Of a stretch of DNA of 64,000 nt, positions 56,641 through 64,000 are shown piece by piece. The translations under genes and the position numbers were made by a program. Each line of letters begins with the position of its first letter. Position 1 is the first letter of the stretch. The stretch comes from Serpula lacrymans var. lacrymans S7.9 (Eukaryota > Basidiomycota > Agaricomycetes > Boletales > Serpulaceae). The stretch covers positions 868,001 to 932,000 of the forward strand of contig NW_006763301.1 in the NCBI RefSeq assembly GCF_000218685.1, in the 5' to 3' direction. The notes beneath the pieces are model-generated. The model searched no databases. It had not been told where the DNA came from and was given only the letters and a program-made list of their open reading frames with translations.

Positions 56641-58090
56641 ATGACAGAGTACACGTTCTCCCCAGAAGCTATCAGGGTTTACATGAGCTCGCGCGAGCGA
56701 ACAGAGCGCTGGGTGCGCTCCCATTCCCCATTCGACACCCAGTTTGCATCTCCCTCTGTTCCCCCCTCGGTCATCGTGGAAGACTCTGACGACGATGAAC
56801 GCGACTCGGACGCGGAGAGCACCCATTCGTTGCCCCCAAAGATGTTGCTGAAGTATGGGGACGGACGACCTGATATCCCCATCTCTCATGGGCACCATGG
56901 GAGCAGCACAGACACACGTCCCCGCACGACCTCGCATACCAGCTCTCGTCCAAGCCACAGAGGCAGTAATCATGCATCGTATCCCCGCACTCACTTTTCT
57001 CTCGATCCTTCGCGTTCAGAGTTTGTCTCCCAGCATTCCGCGGGTCTCCCTTCGCGCCACGAACACTTATCTCACCCCTCTCAGCACCCGAGTCGCGTCT
57101 TAGTGGACGCTCCTCTTTCTCATGGGCCTGAGGAAATTCGTATTTATCCAGCTGACGCTGAAGGCTTGACGCATCCCTCTAGCTCAGGTTCACGTCCTTC
57201 CCACCGCACTAGATACACCTCAGAACCCGTTAGGCATAATCCACCACTCACGACAGCGGAACAAATCATCGAAACGCCGTCGCCACGCTATGTACCCACT
57301 TCGCTCAATGTGCCACAAGCCCCACAAGTCACGTATTCGCAGTCTCAGCCAACTCCTCCTTCGCAACCCCCTGTACAGACAAACGATCGATACACTGCAC
57401 ACCGCGCACAAAGGTCTCTTTCATCTCGACAACCTCCTTCGATCGTATATGCTCCCGGTCGTCACTCGAGCGAAAACTATGCACCCCCTACGATGGTATA
57501 TGCGCCTCATCATGCTCCAGGAATGACATATACCGTTTCAGCTCCAACCCCCAAATCTGTTTTCCCCCAGTATCCGCGTATAACGCCTGCTCCGTATCCC
57601 TACGTCCACAGTCATCTCGCTTCCGTTCATGAGGAGAACCGATTGGCTGACAGTAGAGGTCCGAGAGGTCCTCGTCCACGGTCGACGAGACCGGAGGATA
57701 TGCGCAGAGAACCTCTACGGACACCGTCTCCTATTAGTGAAGGTGGAAGTGGCGATTCTGGGAGTACGTACTATGTTATCCCCACTCCAGGGCAAAAGAT
57801 CAAGGTGTTGGTGAGTCCATCCTATCGTTTGTTCTCCCTGAATGTTTGACTTACGATACTTGCAGGTCGGTCCAGAGGCGTCACTATACACAGCAACCTC
57901 AACCACAAAGTCCCCTCCTTCCCCTTATTCAGGAGGAAGCTCGGGCTTCAAAAAGCCGTTCTTCAATCGATTGTTCAGTTTCGCTTCTGATTTCTCGAAG
58001 ACGTCAAGTAAGGCAAAGCGTTTGCAAAGAAGTCACTCTCTAGACGGCCCCAGACGTAGCGTCCCACACGAACATTCCAGCCCGCGATAG
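56641..58090 (+). CDS. Uncharacterised disordered protein with a conserved-looking C-terminus
   Basis: Exon 1 starts MTEYTFSPEAIRVYMSSRER (56641) and runs to about 57813; one intron separates a second exon beginning VGPEASLYTATS, with a stop at 58088-58090. The protein is about 465 residues, mostly disordered and rich in Ser, Pro, His, Arg and Tyr. Acidic patch VEDSDDDERDSDAES; repeated PPxxVYAP motifs (PPSIVYAPGRHS and PPTMVYAPHHAP). Near the intron lies STYYVIPTPGQKIKV, and near the end a hydrophobic segment FFNRLFSFASDFSKTSSK followed by a basic RSHSLDGPRR. No domain recognised. Possibly a phosphorylated scaffold; function unknown. Confidence 0.85.
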
Positions 58091-60387
58091 TATTTTAAAT
58101 ATATGTTTGTCCCAGTTGTAGGAAAGACTCTTACGATAGGAGGTTCCATTCTTGATGTTTTGTTTGTCACGCCCTGTTCTGTTTCTCATCTAGACCGTTC
58201 AAGTTTTGAACACCCGGCATCGTACCTGTAGCACTAATCGTTCCATTCCACTCTCTTGCGCATTTTTCGAAATTTCGTTGTGATATGCGAATCTCTTTCT
58301 TTTACGGATTTTTCGTCGGCTCCCCACTTCGTTTGCCACTTCGACTTACTCGAGCTTCATTTTGGCTTACAGTTACTTTTACTCTCAGTCGTACTGTCAT
58401 TGACAGGCTGAATGGTTGTTTTTTTGACATGATTTGATACGTTTTGGGTTTTCTAACGTTACTGCAGACAGCATCCCATAGCGCTTACCTCACGGGGATG
58501 TTCCGAATCGAATATTGAAGAATAGTCCTAAAGGAAATGAAAAAGATCCATTGTGTTGAGTTCACCGCAGTGGATTTATCCGCAGTTGTCGCGCTAGTCC
58601 CTTGATGGATCACGATACAATCAGGAACGGATTAGTCTAGCAAGTCACCAAGGTGCCAAGTGGTGCTCCTTTTTTCTTCGAAAGTGGTGCATCGCCATAC
58701 TGGGAACGACATTCGAAGGAGTGGGAGTAAAGATAGAAAGAAGTCTTTTGTTGTTGCATCGCGTGATGGCTGTTTGGTGAAACAGGTGGATATCATATGT
58801 GCTAGTCCCCCTAGGAGCAGACCGTAAGAAGGAAGAAAGTCACTCCTTCCTCTTTGGATAGAGCATATACACGGCCTTTATTGAACATAAAAGGCTTCGG
58901 AGATGACTGGAAAGCGCTGAGAGTGCGTCATTTGACAATAAGGTTAACTTGTTAAGGTTGATTTGGGACGACAGCGTGCTACACACTTTATCCGGGATGG
59001 TGCTGTACGATACTGGTTTGGAAGCAGGGGAGACAAGGTCTGAGATGGAATGTGCGCAGTAGGAGATGTACACAGGATGATGGATAGCGACGTTGGACCG
59101 TGACAGGAAGAGTGGTTTCTGCTAGGGGCAGCGATCGGGGTGGATATACCAGGGACAGGAGAGCCGGCCCGCGAGATCGTATTTTTGGCAGGACACGGTC
59201 ACTGTGCGGCGACCATGTGAAAGGGGCAGCTGAGAAAATGGATGAGTCGAGGCACGTTGCCTTTTCTTGTTTACAGTTATCACAGAGTCTCAGAGCTGAG
59301 CTATGACAGCCTTTTGTAGTGTATGAAAGCGATCGCGCATGGAAGCACATAAGCACATGAGACAAAGGTGATGCTGATGCATGATGGACAAGTGTGAGCG
59401 CTGACAAGGTTTCCGAGTGAAGCTTTGATTTGGATGATGGGCCCCCTTTGGAAGAGACATTGATGTTTGATTTATGATTTTTTTTGACATGTTTTCATAT
59501 CCGCTGCGGCATGTTTCGTTCTGGAAGTTTAGCCTGTTTGGAAAATGAAAGATGTCAATGATTATGATAGGGATGGCGATAATGATTGGGAAGAAGAAGA
59601 AAGGGACCTTGTTGCGTGCGTGCGTGTTTTAATAGAGAACTACTTATCGAATTATCGACTATTTCATAGATTGATTTGATTTCATGCACGTTCACTCGGA
59701 TTCCAAGTTCTGGACGCGTGCAAGGCCCATGCTCTTGAAGCGAGGTCGATTTCAATTGAAGATACTTTGGTAAACTTTATCAAGGTGCTGACGGCGTGTA
59801 ACGTACAGTGGTATAGCTTGAGTGAAGCGCTGCGCGTCTGTGTTACTGGATGACGAAGAGGATCATGATAACAGCCTTGTCTTGAATGCCGGAGGTTGGA
59901 TGCGGTAATTTACACCCGAGATAAAATCCACCTGTAGTAGTACGTCAGTAAGTAAGAAATCAGGTATTTGAATTTAATTGTGTAAGATAGAAAATAAAAA
60001 CAAGATGAGCACCTTTGAAAGGCCAGCCTAAAGACGTTCATGTTCAGATTCGAAAGGTAAGTATGTATTGTGGGCGCTTGTGTATTACAATGCCGCGGCC
60101 GTGGATGTGACAGAATATGCGTCTGGCGTGACCGAGCGCGCCTCCAACTTGTGTTTGTCGTTGGCGAAATTGGTTGTTCACAGCTTTCAAGTTGGCCTTT
60201 TGCAGCGAACGCGCTTGCTGCCCGCATCATCCAGCGAATATCGCACTCGGCCCCTCCATCCAGCGACTCGCGTTTTGCTTGATTTCTTGGTATCATCCTG
60301 ATCTCCTGATCTCGTCCGATACCGTCTTGTGTGTGATTTCTGGTGGACATTTGGCACGTCGGAGGCTACTCGTGTTCTGAATACAGG
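58091..60387. other. 2.3-kb intergenic region
   Basis: Short frames only (for example 58988-59407 -). TTGCGTGCGTGCGTG near 59611 is a short GTGC repeat. No LTRs or RNA genes seen. Holds the 3' UTR of the previous gene and the promoter of the next. Confidence 0.45.
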
Positions 60388-63300
60388 ATGATGTCGAACG
60401 CAGAGATGGCTGGAGAGGGAGCGTCTCAGACACGTGGTACGGACAGCAGGGCGGGTGGCAGTTTTGGGTTCGGGGGTAGCTCTCCTCTCAAGTCGGATGC
60501 AGACGACGTCCATCCGAGTTCCGACTCGTTTGGAGAGCCTCTCCATAGCAGAGGCTCAGTCAAGTTTCGCTACGGTTCAAAAGCAAAACATAGAGATTCT
60601 CTAAAACTCAGTGTTTCTCCTCAACGCCCATCTCTCAGGTCTAAACCAACACCGAAGCCAAAACCAAAGCCTGTTCAAAAATTAAAGCCATTACCACCAC
60701 CACCACCACCTCTTCCTCCTCCTCCTCCAGTACTACCACCCCCGACCCTTGTGTTGGCGGGCACGAAACGGCGGAGGACTGCTTCGATATCTGACCTCAC
60801 GTCCCTCAGCTCATTAACCACTCTAAGTCGCTCTGCGTCACCTTTACCCGTTGCCCCGCTACGCTCAGAAATGTCGCGAAAGAATATTTCAAGATCTTCA
60901 AAAAGTACAGACACCATACAGGACCTATCTTCACATCTACCACGAGCAACACTTCGTCGCCAGACCAGGTTATCTGGAAATGCTCCGAAAAGCAAATTGA
61001 AGCCTCCATCGACTAGCAGTAAGGGAAAGATGCAGAACGGAGAAACATGGAGTGTTCATAATTTGGGCGAGTTCGTTTGGGTTTTGGTGAACAAGGATGG
61101 CGCATTGGCTGAAGATGAAACTCAAGTTGAACATCTAGATATTATGTGGTGCCCTGCTAAAGTATATGCGTCTCTCTCAAATGATGTCATCATCCAGCTC
61201 ACCTTCTTACATTCAGATTTTACCTCAAAAGCCTGGTAGTACTTCCCTTCGGGTTTCGCTTTTTGGACAAATCAATACTAGGTCAAGCACCATATTGGAT
61301 ATAAAATCCCCATCTCATAGGAATATTTTATCCATGGCGACACCGCGCGGAATACTGCGCTTTACACCGCATACATTCAGAGTTTCCAATTCTTCTCATG
61401 ACGTCCGTGCTTCGCCCAGAAAGAGGCAGAAAACGGACCTTGCTCATAAATGGGAAATGGCCTCGCAAATGATGCTCAACGTAGAGGAAGAGGAGAACGA
61501 TGGCTTGCCTAACATACTGTCCTCTTTTGATGGTAGTTTCTCCGCCGTAAAAAATAAGCAGAAGAGCCTCATCAAGAGAGATGCAAAAGGCAAGGGGAAG
61601 TTGGTCGAAACGAACATTGATGTAGATATGGATCGTTGGTCCCCCCCTCCTTGTGATCCGACACTGCAAATTCCAGGGGAACTTGTGCTCGCTAGGCCCC
61701 CTCGAAATAATAAATTTTGGCCTGCAAAACTAATAGCATATATCCCTCCCACCAAGGCAACACAAAAATCGAAGTTTACAGTCAAATTTCTGGACGAATT
61801 GGAATATGATCTAACAAGAGACCGATTTTACACGTCAGAAGAGCCAGGGTTTGTTGATTGTGAGGTAAACATACATCTATTTCATTCCATTCTCTTTGGG
61901 TTCTACTCATACACTTATCGTGGTACAGTTAGGAAAGTTTGAAAGCGAGATGAAAGATGCCAATGACGATGATGAGAGTGCCAGCGAATCCGAGGCGACT
62001 GGAGAGGGCAGAGGACGACATCGAGCGGAAAGCCCGGTCCCGAAGTCTCCCATTCCAGAAGACTTTGAGGGGCTCGGTATGCGCGAACAGCTCGCCTACG
62101 TCAAGCCTGTGCTTTCAGCCGTGCTCAATGAACTATATGCGCCTGCGCTGGACCGGCATCGGCGGTTCCTTAAGGGTGGTGCTGCGCGGGACTCGTTGCA
62201 GGAGGGTGCGGCAGTAAGAGGGACCCTATCGCCTGCGGAAATTAGAAAACTGCAGTCACACCTGTGTGAGTGGGTATTACGGGAGGAGAAGCGTGCCAAG
62301 GTGATGATAGATGTTGGTGAGCAGAATGTCAATGGTATTGGCATCGAACCGTCCGTGCAAGTGGAAACTCAATCAGCTAATGGGCCCGCTGAGGTACCCG
62401 TTGAGGAAGGGGAGGTTGTAAGTAGGGGATTCATGTCCCTCCGTCGGATAAAAAATTATAGCTGATAAAATTCTATTCGACACAGCCTATGTCTCAAGGT
62501 AATATTGTTGAAGTAGCTAAGGTATCATCATTTTTTTCTGCCAGTAAGTGGAGAAGATTTACTACCCGATACCATTAGGTGGAACCTCCGTCGGCACAAG
62601 ATGTACAATCTCAGCCACTTGCCGCTGAAGAAGCGCTGATAGTTGTAAGTACACTTATGCTCAGTTTGTAGTCACCTTGCTTACGTTCTTTGCAAGGATG
62701 AACAGCCTCCACCAGCCGCTGCTCCTGAGACGTTAGAACAGGTATCTATATTTGCCCTCGTGGTTCTTTGATAGCCTATTTACATATTATAGCTCGGAGA
62801 CTCGCTGTCAGCTGAACCCCAAGCAATCCCCGAGTTGTCCATGGTTGATAAGCATGAGGTGTGCTAGTTTTCCAAGCATGTTCTTCTAGACATACGGTGA
62901 TCTCACGATCGTCATAAGGATCACGAGGCCAAGGAGACAGATGCGAACTCAGTAGTTGCATCACTTCCACGAACGGAATCATGCTATCCACCGCGGCAGC
63001 GTGGATGTGAAGGATATGAAGCGCTATCAGGCGTCGAGAAGCTCTCAGTACGCACATGCTCCTCCTTTCTTCTAGTGATCCCCATTCACCCAGCTTACCA
63101 CATACACCCTCAGTACTGCGCAAACATACTTCTTCCTGAGGCTGTTCATCAAATCTTGCTATGGCGGACCGGAGAGCGTACATCGGTCGATTTGCTCTCA
63201 GCAGATGAAGAGAAAAAGTTGCACGACGCAGGGGTAAGTATGGCGAACGAGCAGGATTGGGTATTTGGGATTCTACACTTGCGTGATGCTCAGGCGCGTC

Positions 63301-63407
63301 TTCGAGATGGGATTCGGGAGAGTAAAGCTATCGTTCCACCTGTTGCACCAGCTGCGACAGGCGGGACGCGATCTCGGCCAAGGAGGGCTACTGTCTCGCG
63401 CCGCTAG
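60388..63407 (+). CDS. Nuclear protein with one or two PWWP-like modules
   Basis: Starts MMSNAEMAGEGASQTRG (60388). It has a Ser/Lys-rich N-terminus, a Pro run after KPKPVQKLK (residues about 100-130), and a basic KRRRT motif. A first module reads VHNLGEFVWVLVNKDG to LDIMWCPAKV. A second, clearer PWWP/Tudor-like module reads IPGELVLARPPRNNKFWPAK to KFTVKFLDELEYDLTRDRF (about 61670-61860). An acidic linker and a helical region follow (GMREQLAYVKPVLSAVLNEL). The last exons are short and uncertain between about 62400 and 63080; the C-terminus (YCANILLPEAVHQILLWRTG then RRATVSRR) stops at 63405-63407. PWWP modules read methylated histone tails and DNA. Partner and pathway are unknown. Confidence 0.75.
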
Positions 63408-64000
63408 TTCCAGGGGTTGAGGGGATAATATGAGTACGAGTATCGTGCTTATCGCTTTGTTTACCTGCTGTGTCTTGTTATCTCTGTCCATGTTTTTCCA
63501 CAGAACTTCCTTCGTTTATTGAAGAGCACCACATGGTTTAGTCTTTCATGGAACACTGCATGATCTGACCTGAGTTTCGACGAGACGATAGAAGAAGAAG
63601 GAGACTCGACGTGTAAGAAATCCACCGCTACTTCACGGTCGTTATCCTGCGGTTGTTTTGTTGACATGTCTATTAACGGTGTGGAAAACCCTTTTCTTTC
63701 CATCGAAGGCTTCGACTGACCGAGATCCCAATTGCGAGCAGTCGCTCGCTATCTCGACCGAGCATGCATCAATCTCAAGGATTGATTTGTCCTGAGTAAT
63801 CAGTACTCCTGGCATGCCATCAGTGCATAGCGCCCTTTTTCGCCCGCTAGATTGATTCCCCCCATCTTTCAGCCATGTGGTGAACCTTGCTCTCAAGATG
63901 AGTGGGTATATAAAAAGAAAAGAAAAAGGCCAAGGTCAAAAGATCTAGTCATTTCGTGATCAAGAGGAACGTTTTTAGATGATTTGCCTCCGAATAACTA
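63408..64000. other. Downstream region at the window edge
   Basis: No supported gene. Minus-strand open frames at 63461-63703 and 63642-63896 show no known motif; the second might be the end of a gene beyond the window. Confidence 0.35.

Overview
The window looks like a chromosome segment from a basidiomycete fungus, probably an Agaricomycete. Host genes are split by many short GT-AG introns of about 50-65 nt. The gene set is a typical fungal one: AP-2 mu, SAPS-family phosphatase subunit, acetolactate synthase, TRF4-type poly(A) polymerase, an F-box/WD40 protein like Cdc4, a PPIL1-type cyclophilin, and a priB-like Zn2Cys6 factor. The transposons are chromodomain Ty3/Gypsy elements. All calls come from reading the sequence and conceptual translation; no database search was run.

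Layout. (1) 1-12.4 kb is a transposon graveyard. It holds a Tc1-type transposase pseudogene, a gag fragment, an inverted protease/pol fragment, an internally deleted Gypsy element (LTR-pol-LTR, 7.0-10.6 kb) and a degenerate tnp2-like transposase scrap. (2) 12.4-25.3 kb is a compact gene island: GDSL/CE16-like esterase (-), AP-2 mu (+), SAPS protein (+), FAH-family hydrolase (-), a small one-TM protein (+) and ILV2 (+). (3) 26.4-34.3 kb is a second nest of Gypsy LTRs and pol fragments. (4) 35.2-45.4 kb holds TRF4-like (+), a disordered orphan (+), PPIL1-like cyclophilin (+) and the Cdc4-like protein (-). (5) 45.5-50.8 kb has no recognisable gene. (6) 50.8-63.4 kb holds a priB-like regulator, a GPI-type cell-surface protein, a disordered orphan and a PWWP-like nuclear protein, all on +.

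The transposon nests can be dissected base by base. I name six LTR groups: A (about 630 bp), B (605-690), C (about 400-417), D (about 1.8 kb), E (340) and F (345-420). Eight LTR copies are complete and flanked by perfect 5-bp target-site duplications (GACTG, CATAT, GTTTA, CACCG, GATCT, GTCAC, ATGTT, CTCTA), so they are solo LTRs. Seven of the eight sit inside other transposons, which gives a relative insertion order. One pol gene (31.5-34.1 kb) carries three of them.

Transposon sequence is visibly poor in CpG compared with host genes. Three catalytic Asp positions in the pol fragments read Asn through a change compatible with CpG-to-CpA decay, suggesting a methylated, silenced compartment. 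I found no CRISPR, rRNA or intact tRNA gene. One degenerate tRNA-like sequence with good A and B boxes lies inside an LTR. Nothing here is clearly a new multi-gene system. The most novel-looking items are the LTR mosaics, the LTR-to-pol fusions, the tRNA-like insert, a duplicated hairpin module near 11.6 kb, and three uncharacterised disordered proteins.
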